Source: Adenophora triphylla var. japonica (Eukaryota > Streptophyta > Magnoliopsida > Asterales > Campanulaceae). From it: 64,000 nt of DNA. Positions 21,961 through 34,049 of the stretch are shown piece by piece. The stretch's first letter is position 1; each line of letters starts with the position of its first letter. The position numbers were made by a program, and so were the translations under genes. The stretch is from NCBI GenBank assembly GCA_022495995.1, contig JAFEMH010007488.1, positions 1 to 64,000 on the forward strand, written 5' to 3'. The notes under the pieces were generated by a model. It did no database searches. It had not been told where the DNA came from and worked only from the letters and a program-made list of their open reading frames with translations.

Positions 21961-23066
21961 TGATGCTATGTTGTCATTCAAAAACAATGATTGCACAGGA
22001 TCTGAAAACAGGAGGATACCACGGCTGTTCTTCCTTCGGCTTGATTCCTACACACATGCACACACGTAAACTCGGGTCTAAAAATCATTAGGCGGGCCTT
22101 GTGCGGCGAGGCGGCCTAGCGCCAGAAGCGCTGTGCGGGCCGAGGCGGGGCCGAGACGGGACCGCGAATTTACACACATTTTTATATATATTTCATAGTT
22201 TTCTGTCCTTAGTGACAAATTTAAGAGGATAAACACAGATTACCATTATGCATAACCAAAAAAATTTATTCACATATTTTTTAGACTAAAAGCCACCACC
22301 ATATTGGCTTACATACTGACATGTTTGATTAGCTGGTACCCCAAATTGTTGAGAACTATTGATTGTGCTTCCCATATAATTTCCAAAAGGTGGTGCAGGC
22401 TTTCGAAAATAACCAGATCCAGCATTATTTTCGCCTAGGCCCCGCCTAGTCCCGCCTAATCCCGCCCAACCGCCTAGATCGCCTAGACCGCCTAGCCCGC
22501 CTAGCGCCTAATTGCCCCGCCTAGCCATAAATCGCGGCGCCCGGCCTCCGCCTAGCTCCTAGGCGCCGCCTAGGCCGATTTTTAGAACACTGCGTAAACT
22601 AGGCCGGGGGTGGCTCCGGCGAAACCTCTTCTACGTGAGAGTAAGATTAATGGTTCACAGAAATGGTAATAATGGAAACCCTAGAGAGAGAGAGCTTGGA
22701 GAGGGGAGAGAGAGACATACTATGCAAATGTACTATTCCTCTATTTTATACTCCCAAGCCCCCATGTGTCTTGCACATGGGGGACACTTGTCAATCATCC
22801 ATATAGGGTCCCCAACCAACTTCAAGTTAGTGGAATTTCACTGTTCACCTTGTCAAATCAGTCTACAGTTGACAGCTCTGCTACAACGCGGAATCACGTT
22901 TCTCACATGCCCCACAAGCGAGGTCGCCTTATCCCGCTCGGGGGCCCACCCTATGAACCACAATCTTGGGCCCTTATTATGACCCACATCAGTATACCTG
23001 GCCCATCAAGGTGTGTTGGGCCCAACTTCCCCCCTAAGTCCAAAACTATTTTCTATTGTCGCATCA
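21961..23066 (-). repeat. 3' LTR of the Retand-type element (with MITE inside)
   Basis: It starts TGATGCTATG on the plus strand and ends GTCGCATCA at 23066. Without the 520-bp MITE and its extra 8-bp duplication it would be about 578 bases. Compared with the other LTR it lacks about 130 bases after CTCACATGCCCC (other copy 34682-34836), apparently deleted between short CACA(T/A)GCC repeats. A GAAGCCCCCAATT block just inside (23067-23079) is the complement of the polypurine tract. Confidence 0.88.
22073..22592. mobile_element. hAT-like MITE (520 bp) inside the LTR
   Basis: A perfect 8-bp direct repeat CGTAAACT flanks it (22065-22072 and 22593-22600), and the other LTR has a single uninterrupted copy of this site. 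The ends share CTAAAAATC in inverted orientation; the right end reads CAGTGTTCTAAAAATCGGCC on the minus strand, while the left end is worn. The right half is a dense run of CGCCTAG-type repeats. There is no coding capacity. Confidence 0.88.
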
Positions 23067-24101
23067 GAAGCCCCCAATTTCGAGACCTGGGTCATTCATG
23101 GTCCAGGCGAGAAATTTACTAAGCCGCTTAATACCTCTATCTCGCCACCTTTCTTCAAGGAGCGAGACTGGAGACTCAACTGACACGTACCCATCCACGT
23201 GTCGAGCCAGGGTTGATGGGACTGGGTGGTCCGTCAGGGCCGTACATTGCGTAGGTTTTCGAGCCCCTCAATTAATAAACACAATAAAGGGGAGGGAATT
23301 TCAAAAATTCGAACGTCATTTAATTTCTAAAAATTCCCAAACGCCTCTTCATCTCCAGAATGCCCCTTCGTCTCCACAACACTAAGGTCAGTACCTAGTC
23401 TCTCACTTTTCACTTTTCAGTTACTCAAAACTTCATTTTCTCTCTGTTTTTTCGGTGAGCCATTTTTTGAGAGAGCCCCTATTTCTCCCTAATTTCACCG
23501 ATTTCACCTTTCATTTCCCCCGTTTCTTTGAGCTACGCACGCTTACGGTTACCAATCTTCAATTTGGGGTTCCATAGGTGCATTTTTGGCAGTTTCCTTT
23601 GCTCCCTTGAAGTTTCCGGCCAATCTCCGGCCAAATTCATCATCTCCGTCAGTTTCTTCAAACTTTTCCAGGTACACGCTTGATTTCCCGCATTTTCCTT
23701 ATTTTCCGCTTTTTACTTCCATTTTTGCTATCTCGCTTGATGGCGAGAACCTAGTATTGTGCTAGAGCAATTAGGTTTGGTCAAAGTTTGAACACGGGGG
23801 GATACTATAGGGTTGACATGGGGGTATGGGCTAGGATCCCGCGCGAGGACCTCAATGCTATGCTCATGCTACATGATGCTGAGGCCGCCGTTCTGGATGC
23901 CTTAGAAATTAGGGGTCCCCCCTTCTTGCACAAATCTGCACCCATGCAAACTTTCCATTCGAGTTATGCTCGCACATTTGTGCTTTTTACCATTCCCGCT
24001 TTGATTCTAATTTTTCTGACACTGACTATCCCGCAGCCCCCAATTTACGTAGTCGTCGCTTCTATAAACAGGTTCGTTCCAGCTCCAGCTAGAGGAGCGA
24101 C
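23067..24101 (+). other. Leader and promoter side of the antisense gene
   Basis: This lies between the 3' LTR and the antisense gene's ATG. From about 23395 the sequence is TC-rich like a plant 5' leader. A possible leader intron runs from a CAG|GTACAC donor near 23672 to an AAACAG|GTTCG acceptor at about 24071. A 174-codon plus-strand ORF across 23788-24312 has no recognisable domain and overlaps the real start in another frame. Confidence 0.4.
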
Positions 24102-26674
24102 ATGTCTTCTACTAACTCCACATCCAACCACGATGTCTCAGATACTCTTGCCGCGGAGGCATCATCCCAACCCCAGGTTTCTTCTGAACAACTACTTGCT
24201 ACCACGGTGGCGACAACCAACACTTCTTCTTCTGACTTTCAAACCCCTTTGCATGCTAAATTCGGTATCAACCATAACATTTATCGCATCGAGCCTTACA
24301 ATGGCGACTTGAACCTTACGTTATGCGACAACGAACGGACGGAGTTGTCGCCTACGTCTCACAGTTGGAGGCCGGGCTTAGGTTTCCCTTAGACCCATTC
24401 ATTTGCGCCTTCCTTCACAAGGCTCAAGCCGCTATAGTGGAACTTCACCCCAATGTTTTCCGCGTTCTGGTCAGTTACATTGTTATTTTTAGGGCCCTAA
24501 AACACGAACCGTCTATCCCGCTTTTTGTTCATTTCTTCGAAGGATATACTGCAGTCTCCCAGCGAGAAGGAGTAACCGAAAAACGTTTATCCATTAAGTA
24601 TAGGAAACCGAAGATCCTTACTCCCCTTTCCGGAAAAGTGCACAATTGGCAGTCCAAGCCACTGTTCATAACTTCTCGCATTGGGTGGTCGCATTCTGGC
24701 GGCGACTTGAGAGAAATCATTCCGAAAATTGAAACCAAAAAGGCCTTAGTTTCTGGGGATACCCGCCTCATGGAACGAATCCTCAATGTTCTCGCTGAGG
24801 CATCTGACACTGGCCTTGCCCTATTTTCATGGCGAGAGATTATTTCCAGCCCCTCTCTTCTGCGAGAATTTGGCTTCCCTGATTTTTCTTTCCCAATTGA
24901 CGAATCCCGTGTAACAATCGTTCATACTCCCTCTTATCCCGTATGGGACATCCACTCCAAAGATTGTTTTGGCTCCGAATGTGAACCTTGCCAGCAAGAA
25001 GATCACTGTTGCAAAGCTATGTATGAAGTATACAGTATGAATTCATGCCCCAAACTATATTTTGTTTACTTTATTTAACTCATTTAATTTAAATCACCTG
25101 TTTCATGCAATCAAACAACTTTTCCTTCTGATTTTCACAGAATTTAGAACGATGTCGCTGGCCCAACGTCGAGATGCTCTAGCCAACATGGATGGCCCCC
25201 GCAAAAGGCTGGCTGATGCCCGGCAAGCAACCCTTAGTCAAACTGACGAGAAGGCAATCCCGATCTCAATTCATGGCGACGACTCCGATGCCATTGCCAA
25301 AGAGAAAGTCGCTGCAGCCGCGGAAAAAGCTGCTGGAAAAGCTATTGCTGATCATTCCCGCAAACCTCCTAAACCCAAGACCCCGGAACGAGGAACTGGC
25401 CTCCACTTAAGGGATGAAGAATAGATTGAAGGCGAGATTGCACAAGATCAGGAAATGGATCCTCCAGGAACTGATGTCGCTGCAACTACTGAATCCATTG
25501 AACAAATTCGAAGTCCATCTTACCTCCCACTAAAACGATCTCGCCCGACTGACGACACTCCCTCTGAGCACACAGGCCCCATTTCCGCTGATACCGGTCC
25601 TTCTGATCCTCATGTCGCAAGCTGGTTCAAACCCGGCTTTCAAATGCCTACTGATGAAGCTAGTCTGCTGGAACTTAGCCGCGAAATCGGCGATGTTCCC
25701 GAGCTTCCTGACTTGGATGTTCGCTCTGCCAATCAGGACTACAACATGCTCGGCGGCGGCATCATTCAGCGGTCTTGCATGCCGCAAAGGGTTAGGGAGT
25801 ATGAAAACCTCAATGAAGATTATGCCGCGAATGATGCAGGCCTTCATCTCGCCGGGGTAAGTTATACTTTACCGCCTTATTTTCACTTCATTTCTCACTT
25901 TCTCCTAACTATATCTCCTATTTTCAACAGATTTCAAGCATTCTTTATGGCTTAAGGAACCGATGTAGCAAGATCTCGATTGAATTGGAAAACCGCGAGA
26001 AAGATCTCAAGCGGGTTCGCTCTGAGAGGGAGAAGATTAAGAAAAAATTTCAGGATCGGGAACAATATGTCGCTGCTCTTCAGGACGACAAGGCCAAGCT
26101 TGAACAGACCGAGAAAGATCTCCGCCGCGAGATGGAGGCCCAAAGGCTTAAGTTTGAAGAGCAACACAAACTCCTGGCAGCAGACCTGGCGGCTACCGTG
26201 AAAAGCGACCTTAACAACAAGACCTTGATTGCCCAACTTCAATCTACAATAACAGAGAACAAGGCTAAGGTTGAGGCGGACGCCATGGATTTGTACGACA
26301 AGGCTCTTATCCATTGCATGCGTGCCGCGGCGGCAAGCTCTAGCGATATACCAGCTATTACCCATGACTTGATCGCTAAATGGGGATCCGAAACCATTTA
26401 CAGTGATTTTTGTCGCTTGGGTCATAGCTTGGTTCCATACGAAGAAGACGAACTTAAAGAGCTCGCAGAGGAAGATCAACTTCTAGGTAAGCCCGCCTGG
26501 CCGATTCCCGCCACTGCTACTCCAGATGTCTTAACTCTTTGGGCGGATCTCATTACCAAGAAGGCCAAGGCACACAAGCAAGCTAAGGATGACGCCAAAG
26601 CCGCACTATCATCCCAAGCCGCACCAGATACCACAGCCACCTCCAGCGACAATCGTGATGCTCCTGCTTCTTGA
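24102..26674 (+). pseudogene. Antisense cargo gene of Retand element: Transposase_28-type (putative gypsy-type transposon) protein, three exons
   Basis: It starts MSSTNSTSNHDVSDTLA at 24102. Domain: AYVSQLEAGLRFPLDPF then ELHPNVFRVLVSYIVIF (about 24350-24500), which matches the N-terminal block of Pfam Transposase_28. Introns: 25035-25140 (A|GTATGA...TTTCACAG) and 25857-25930 (GGG|GTAAGT...TTCAACAG); both keep the frame. Exon 2 is polar, with an Ala/Lys-rich stretch. Exon 3 from 25931 is a long coiled coil (ISIELENREKDLKRVRSERE) and ends at 26674. Damage is light: one frame change near 24340 and one TAG at 25422-25424. Function of the family is unknown. Confidence 0.82.
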
Positions 26675-27865
26675 ACACTTTGCTCTCTAAAACAATATTT
26701 CATTTGAATTTGAATTTGGGTCTGTATTAAACAATTTACTTTTCCGCTCTTAAACTTTATTTTTGTTGCTTTTGGATGTTGCAGTTTGCGACTTAACATT
26801 AAAACTCCTTTTTGGCAAGCTGCCGTATGCAGTTTATGTTTCAGACTATCTTTCTAAGTATCGCGGTTTGCGATTTTATCTTATACTTTGCTTCCTGCAT
26901 TTTGCTTTAACTTATACTTTTAACATGTCACTATTTTTGCTTCGATAGTTTATCGAAGACTCCTTTTCCTTAACTTACCTATATAAATATCGAAGACTCC
27001 TTTTCCTTAACTTACCTATATACATACTACTCCCTTCAAAAGAGTGAGGCTTGTCTTTAGGCAGCCTTATTTCTTTATTATGATTCCTGCTTTATCATAT
27101 TGCCATTTATCATACGTGTATGTAATAGTCTCGCGCGACTTTAAAAACTTGCTTTCCAAAAAATGTTTCTAATTTCAATGGATCTTTTTGAAATTACTCT
27201 TATCAACTTTCTTGGTCGTGCTTGTTTGTCGCCATTTGCTTACCTGAATGTCGCTGAATAGCGATTTTTCTTTAATATTTTAACTTTTTCGCTTATCCTT
27301 TCACTTTGTTTGCCATAATTTTCCTTTTAAAGTTCCAATTTCTTCATGTCGCCACCGTTATTTTGCTTCGATAGTTTATCGAAGATTCCTTGACCATGAC
27401 TTACCTGTACACATACTACTCCCCCGAAAAGAGTGAGGCTTGTCTTTAGGCAGCCTTACTCCATTGCTAGGGTTGTATGCGACAACATTGAACGGTCTAA
27501 TCCTGTGGCCGAAAACATTCCTGAACTAAAAACGTGATAAACCCATCTTTACCTGGCGGCAACCACTTTACATATATATCGCGAGAAACTAAAACCGCTT
27601 ACCCCGTGCCTTTCTGCCAAGTCGCCTATGTCCCTGATATCATCGAGCTAGGTATATGTCGCCTGATCGTCATCAGGACTTATTATGCCTGGCCACTGCC
27701 ATGATTTTTCTCGCTAAGATCTTCCCGGCTTCATTCTCGCCTGAAATTATTCGAGCTAGAGTCTTATCAATTTTGTCGCACGAGTGACATCTCGCCAGAC
27801 TTTTCTCTTTTCAAAACTTTTTCGACAGTTCGGGATGTAAGCCCTTCGGACAGTTCGGGATGTAA
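26675..27865. other. Untranslated 3' region of Retand element with duplicated motif
   Basis: No gene. The block TTCGATAGTTTATCGAAGA followed by CTCCTT...ACTTACCTATA and a CATACTACTCCC...GTGAGGCTTGTC block occurs at about 26940-27065 and again at about 27366-27465, with an extra partial copy at 26983-27025. TAGTTTATCGA is close to an inverted repeat. A CGACAGTTCGGGATGTAAG unit is also doubled at about 27822-27870. Confidence 0.6.
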
Positions 27866-27867
27866 GC

Positions 27868-28298
27868 CCTTCTTTAGCGGCAACGCTTCTGGTCGCCATC
27901 TTCAAGCTTTAGCGGCAACACTTATGGCCGCCATCTTCAAGCTTTAGCGGCAACCCTTCTGGTCGCCCTCTTCAAGCTTTAGCGGCAACACTTCTGGCCG
28001 CCATCTTCAAGCTTTAGCGGCAACCCTTCTGGTCGCCATCTTTAAGCTTTAGCGGCAACACTTATGGCCGCCATCTTCAAGCTTTAGTGGCAACCCTTCT
28101 GGTCGCCCTCTTCAAGCTTTAGCGGCAACACTTCTGGCCGCCATCTTCAAGCTTTAGTGGCAAACCTTCTGGTCGCCATCTTCAAGATTTAGCGGCAACC
28201 CTTCTTGTCGCCCTCTTCAAGCTTTAGCGGCAACACTTCTTGCCGCCCTCTTCAAGCTTTAGCGAAAACACTTCTTGTCGCCCTCTTCAAGCTTTTAT
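27868..28298. repeat. 35-bp minisatellite (about 12 copies)
   Basis: The unit CTTTAGCGGCAACACTTCTG plus GCCGCCATCTTCAAG is repeated head to tail. Copies alternate between two variants (ACACTT with GCCGCC, and ACCCTT with GTCGCC), so a 70-bp higher-order unit is visible across most of the array. The array sits just 3' of the pol end in the element's own orientation. Confidence 0.88.
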
Positions 28299-28581
28299 CA
28301 CGGATCCTTGCCCATTCGTCCGCCAATCCATGAAACAGAAAATAACGTTATTAGAATTACACAAGTATACAATCACGCTTCAATACATGTTGATAGAACA
28401 TTTCGCCACCATTTCTATCATATATACAATTTACATGCCACCAGATCACCAAATTTTACATAACTTTTTATCCCCACGCGACAACCAAAATGGATTAATT
28501 ACAAGAAAAGTTATATAACTTTTGTTATCTAGGGAAACGACCAAAACAGAAAAACGAAGACCGCGGCGGCTTCATTGGTAG

Positions 28582-29666
28582 AACTGCTTAAGATGATCGA
28601 CACTCTAAGCATTCCTTAACTCTTCCCCATCCTGCTTTCTCAACCGGTATGTCCCTTCTCGCACGACCTTCGATACCTGGAAAGGACATTCTCATTTCTC
28701 GTTTAGCTTTGTGTATCATGGCTTGGCTCCAGTTACCTCCACACTCCTCAGAACCCAATCTCCGACATTAAAAGATCTTTTGTTAACTCGCTTGTCGTGC
28801 TGGGCTTTCATCTTCTGCTTGTAATTGATCATCTTCATTCTCGCATACATCCTTTTTTCATCAATCAAATCAAGATCATTGCATCGCCTTTGCCCGTTTC
28901 TCGCTTCATCATAGTTGGCCACCCTGTAAGTCGGCAAAGCCATCTCGGCAGGCACCATAGTCTCCGATCCATAAGTAAGGGCAAAAGCGGTTTCTCCAGT
29001 TGAGCCCTTGACTGTTGTTCTCACATACCACAAAGCTATTGGCAACTCATCCAACCAAGCTCCACCTCTTCCTTCCAAATTTTTGCGCAAGGCGGCAAGT
29101 ATTTGTTTGTTTGCCGCCTCGGCCTGCCCATTACACTGCGGCCTATAAACTGCCGACATCCAGTGCTTAACATTCACCCTCTCACATTCCGCTGAAAATT
29201 TCTTCCCGAATTGTGTGCCATGATCTGAAATGATTGTTCTAGGAACCCCATATCTACACCAAATATTCTCCTGCACAAACTTGATCACCTGGTCCTCACT
29301 GATTGTCGCAAAAGCTTTCGCTTCAGTCCATTTCGTAAAGTAATCTACGGCGACAACCACGTGCTAACAACCACATTTGGCTTTTGGAAAAGGGCCTATC
29401 AAGTCAATTCCCCACATGTCGAAAGGCCAAGTCGGCACTATGGGGGTCTGCTCTGTTGCCGGCTGACGAGGAATATTACCAAACCTCTGGCACTTCTCGC
29501 ATCTCTTGACATACATCTCGGCGTCCTTTCTCAAGCTCGACCAATAATACCCGTGAAATAAAACTTTATCTGCAAGAGTTCGCGCCCCAGGATGGCCGCC
29601 ACACACACACCTTCGTGAATTTCAAACAATACCCTCTGCACCATGCTCGGCTCAACACATCTCAAT
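28582..29666 (-). pseudogene. Integrase of Retand-type element, end of pol
   Basis: The zinc-binding part reads HPGARTLADKVLFHGYYW then CEKCQRFGN (about 29595-29470). The catalytic core has VAVDYFTKWTEAKAF, TIISDHGTQFGKKF and GQAEAANKQILAALRKN, giving D, D and E in the expected order (29360-29060). The tail reads VGDWVLRSVE and later QVSKVVREGTYRLRK, ending SVDHLKQFYQ at about 28582. Stops break it: TAG before the core at about 29361, and two TGA codons near 28714 and 28690 where the family has Trp. There is no chromodomain. Confidence 0.9.
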
Positions 29667-30841
29667 CACGGCTTCGAGAAAGATTTCCTGTACAGCACGC
29701 CATCTTGGACCGTAAACCGCGGAGAAGTCACCTTGATCAATCTCGCTTTCTCTTCATCCGGCGGTAACTCTTCCTTTTCTAAAAAATCTTTCATTTCTAC
29801 CACCCAGTTCTTCTCCACCTCGACAATTTCAAAAACAAGCAGCCTGTCAATTGCCGGCATCTCAACAAATTCAATTAAAGGCTCACTAGCCGAGCTTTGC
29901 CCCTCTGATCCCGCCGACCTACTTAATTCATCAGCCCGCGAATTCTCAGTTCGGTCAATCTGCACCAACTCCCAGAACTCGAATCACTTCAACACACTCC
30001 TCGCCAAGTTGCAATATTTCATCAAAACCGAGTTTAAAACTCCATACTCGCCCTTTATTTGATTAACAATCAGCTGGGAATCGGAATGGATCACGATCTT
30101 GGTTAGCCCAATGTCTCTCGCCAACTCAATCCCGGCAATCAATGCCTCATACTCAGCCTGATTATTGGAGACATTAAACTTGAACCGCAATGCCTTCTCG
30201 TATTTAATCTCCTCATCAGGCGAGATAACAGTGATTCCCGCCCCACCTTTATCTTTGAACGAAGAACCGTCAACATGTAAGATCCAACAGTCAGGCGGCC
30301 ACTCCCTCTCTACAATCAAACTGGGTGCAACTTTCTTTGCCGCTCTCTTCTTAATTGCATTTTCCATCAACTCGGCCTGAGATCTTGTAAAAGATGTTTC
30401 CACAATAAAGTCAGCCAGTGCCTGCGCCTTAATAGCTCGGCGGGATTCATATCTCAAATCAAACTCAGTCAACTCAATCGACCATTTCAGCAATCTTCCT
30501 GCGGCATCTGGCTGTTGCAAAATTTTTCTTAATGGGGCGTCACTCAATACGACAATGGTGTGCGCGACAAAGTAAGCTCTCAATTTCCGCGCGGCAACCA
30601 CCAAAGCGTATGCCAGCTTCTCGGCATTAAAGTATCTTGCTTCAATCTCGCTCAATGCCTTCGACACATAATATATCGGCCTTTGAGCACCCCCTTCCTC
30701 TCTTACCAACACTGCGGCAACAGCGTAGTCTGAGGCCGCTAAATACACAAACAGCTCTTCTCCTTCAACGGGACTGTACAACAGTGGCGGCTTTCCCAAA
30801 TAAATTTTCATCTGCTCGAAAGCGGCATCACACTCGGCATT
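29667..30841 (-). pseudogene. Two RNase H domains of Retand-type element
   Basis: The RT-linked RNase H (about 30800-30400) reads ELFVYLAASDYAVAAVLVRE, RPIYYVSKALSEIEARY and LKWSIELTEFDLRYESR. The archaeal-type RNase H follows (about 30265-30000) with CWILHVDGSSFKDKGGAG, NNQAEYEALIAGIELARD and IHSDSQLIVNQIKGEY, keeping the D-E-D pattern. A linker (ENSRADELSRSAGSEG, about 29950-29900) leads to integrase. TGA codons break the chain near 30841 (Trp position) and 29983 (CGA in relatives, by inference). Confidence 0.88.
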
Positions 30842-32250
30842 TCAAGCAAAACTCTTTACTCCTTTCAAAACTTTGAAAAACGGCAAACACATTTTCGCCA
30901 ACCTTGAAATGAATCTTTCCAAAGCAATGTTTCTCCCATTCAACCTCTGAATCTCGCGGATCGTCTTAGGAGGCGACATGTCTAACAATGCCTGGATTTT
31001 TTCCGGGTTAGCCTCTATCCTGCGCCGGTTTACCAAAAAACCCAAAAACTTTCCCGCCGTTAGACCAAACGTGCATTTACTGGGGTTCAACTTCATCAAA
31101 TTCCTCCTCAAATTCTCAAATGTCTCCGCGAGATCCAAAACATGGTCATTCTTTCTAGTCTTTATTACCATGTCATCAATATATGCCTCCAAATTTCGCC
31201 CGATTTGCGACTTAAACACTTCATTCACCATTCGTTGATATGTTGCCCCGGCATTCTTCAGCCCAAACGGCATCATCTTATAACAAAAATTACCTTTTGG
31301 CGTCCGAAAAACCGTTTTCGCCTTATCCTCCTCGGCCATTTTAATTGATGGTAGCCAGAGTACGCATCAATGAAACTAAAAACTCGGTGGCCGGCAATTG
31401 AATCAACCAACTTATCGATCTTAGGGAGCGGGTAGCAATCCTTAGGGCAGGCGGTATTCAGATCTGTGAAGTCGATACACATCCTCCATTTCTTATTTGA
31501 TTTCAAAACCATGACTGGGCATGCTAACCATACAGGGTACTGAATCTTCTCTATGATTCCCGCTTTCAATAATTTATCCACTTCCTCCAAAACCGCCTTT
31601 TCCTTCTCCGGCGACAGATGCCTAACTTTTTGCTTGAATGGTTCAACATTTGGGTCGGCATTTAAACAATGCATGGCGACATTCTCGTCAATACCCCTCA
31701 TATCTTCTGGTCGCCACGCGAATACATCCAAATTCTCCCTCAAAAATTCCACCAAACGTTCTCGCTCATCTCGGAACAACTGCTTTCCAATTTTAACCCT
31801 TTGCTCCGGGAAATAACAATTTATTTTAACCTCTTCCAACTCTTCGTCTGCCTGAATATCAGGTTCATCCCGCGTCTGTAAGGTTGCGACTTCAATCCTT
31901 TTTCGCTTCTTGCTAACTGGGTCCTTGGCGGGAATCAGCTTCCTGGGGTCAGCGAACTTATTACCCGTAGGCCGCCCATCGGGATTCTCTATTTCAATTA
32001 TTTCACAATCCTCCTCAGATTCACTGTCAACAATCTCTTCAAACACGATCTCCTCTATTCTTGGTTCACCCATCTGAACAATCTGAACCACTCTAGCATA
32101 GCTCAAGCTTGGTGCCACATTCACAACTTCCACACCCAAATTAATCTCGATCGCGACATCCCGCTTAGTGTTTTCACGCTCAGGTATCTCGCTAGCTGCT
32201 TCAACAATCCCAACCTCTACATTCTCGGGGGTCCTGCTTGCCCCAGCGAC
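30842..32250 (-). pseudogene. Reverse transcriptase of Retand-type element
   Basis: After an acidic linker (about 32100-31800) come FLRENLDVFAWRPEDMRGID, KWRMCIDFTDLNTACPKDCY, SFIDAYSGYHQ (31370 side), then, after one frame change near 31340, MAEEDKAKTVFRTPKGNF, FGLKNAGATYQRMVNEVF and AYIDDMVIKT (YIDD-type box, about 31190-31165). The thumb ends at about 30900. One frameshift and a terminal TGA make it non-functional, but the domain is otherwise complete. Confidence 0.92.
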
Positions 32251-34049
32251 AATCATTGCCGTGCCATTCCTCATACTCTCAGTCACCACCCATTCAATCT
32301 CGGACTCAATCTCCTCAATCACGTTTATCCTCAATTGGCGAGAATCGGATTTTATCGTCAGTGAACTAGTAGATGCTCCCTTGGCCTTCATCATTTCCTT
32401 TTTCTTTCTCGCCACGGTAATCGCCTCACTTTTTAAGCAACCCACACCCCTGGAAGTCGGATACTTCACCCTTTGATGCGGGATGGGCAGCACCATCTCA
32501 AAACTCAGCATGAACGGGATCCCGACAATTGCATTGTAAGGGGAAACTAAGTCAATCACCATGAATTATATATTCTCGCTTCTCGCCATATCACCCTCGC
32601 CAATCTCTACCTCCAGAATGATTGTACCTTTTACCTTAACCGAATGATTCGTGAATCCCTCCAAATATCCCTTATAAGGTACCAAGTTCGCCTCTGTGTA
32701 ATTCATCCTTTTGAAAGCATCATAATATAAGACATTTTGACTGGTTCCCGAATCCACCATCACCCTCTGTACCACGTTATTTCCCGGACAAATAGTTATA
32801 ATTACTGGTTGGCTCCCATGACTCTTTGTCGCCGCCAACTCGCTCTTGGAAAAGCTGATCACCCTATCCTCGCTTGCGACAAACTGAGGGATATCGAAAC
32901 TGTGCGACAACATCATTATCTGATTGTCTAACTGGGCCACGCTGGGTAATGGATCTTGAATAACATCAACTACATTTCGCTCCTGATTTCTCTCCTGCCT
33001 GCCCCCTTCATCTCTCCTTTCACCATGCTCGAGGTACTGCTTAAACCCGCCTTTGTTAACTATCCCTTGGATCACTCTTCTCAAGTTGTAACAATCCTCC
33101 GTCACATTATCTGAATACTTTTCATGAACGGAGCCAAGTAAGAACCCTTCACTTCGGCGGGCTTGGTTCCTGCCTCTAATTCTTTGATCTTCCTGGCCAT
33201 CTCGGCCATCTCAGCTTTCCACTTATCTTCCTCGTCTTTCTTAGCCTTTTCTCTCTCCTTTTCCCTATCCCTCCTTTCATGCCGCCGGCGATCTTTATCG
33301 CGCGGCGATACCTCCTCTTGGCGATCTCGATCAGACTGCCTTGACCTTTGCGACCTTTCTTCCCTGTAGGTCCCATCATCTGAGTATCTCGAGCGGCTAG
33401 GCACATAATCCCTGTCCGCTGTCGATCCTTCATCACTTTCATATTCATAATAATAGGATTCATCACGCGATTTTCCCGATTTGTGATAGATCCTCATCCT
33501 CCTCCCTTCCTCATGCTCTGGATGCTTTCTCTTGCCCGCAGCTCCCTCAGATCTCGCCTTGGTAACATCTCGCCTTCTGTGATCTCTGATTGTATCCTTA
33601 GGCGGCAGCATATCCCTCGCCCGCCTATCATCTATCTGAGCCACACTCTGACTAACATCCCGGTCTTCTCTTTGAGATCTTCCCGCCGTTCCAGCCGACA
33701 TCTCGGGCGGGATCTCTGTAGGTGCCTGACCCATCTTTCTCAGCCTCTCATTATTTACGAGAACTTTCATCATCAACTCATTCTCTTTCCTCAACTGACT
33801 GGCTGTCGCTCTTGCCTCTTCAGTCCTCGATGGAGCGGGATTCTGCTCAACAGCTTTCCCTTTATTCTTCTCAACTCGCTCCCTTTCTTCCCGCCTCCGG
33901 GTACTCCTGATTGCCGAATCAGTCTCAGAAGTGTGCACCTCGCCTTCCCGCGCAGTCCCCGATCTGGCCTTGCGGGCATCCTTCTGGTTGGGGGTCTCCA
34001 GTACCGGATTCTGGGTAACATTCGCCTAAGTATCCTTTTCTTGCACCAT
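32251..34049 (-). pseudogene. Gag-protease region of Retand-type element, gag core missing
   Basis: The ATG at 34047-34049 opens MVQEKDT and then a TAG at the eighth codon. Gag continues in frame as a highly charged, Arg/Glu/Asp-rich N-terminal part to about 33110. It then jumps, with a frame change, directly to the gag C-terminal tail (TEDCYNLRRVIQGIV). The ~150-residue central gag domain with its W-rich core is absent. Protease follows: VMVDSGTSQNVLYYDAF with an intact DSG (about 32760) and YNAIVGIPFM (about 32530). An in-frame TAA separates them at about 32565. With the gag core gone this copy could not build particles alone. Confidence 0.82.

Noticed and set aside
23788..24312. 174-codon plus-strand ORF as a separate gene
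   Set aside because: It overlaps the Transposase_28-type start in another frame, probably crosses a leader intron and has no domain.
27868..28298. CRISPR-like array
   Set aside because: Units are head-to-tail without unique spacers, and the context is a plant retrotransposon; it is a minisatellite.
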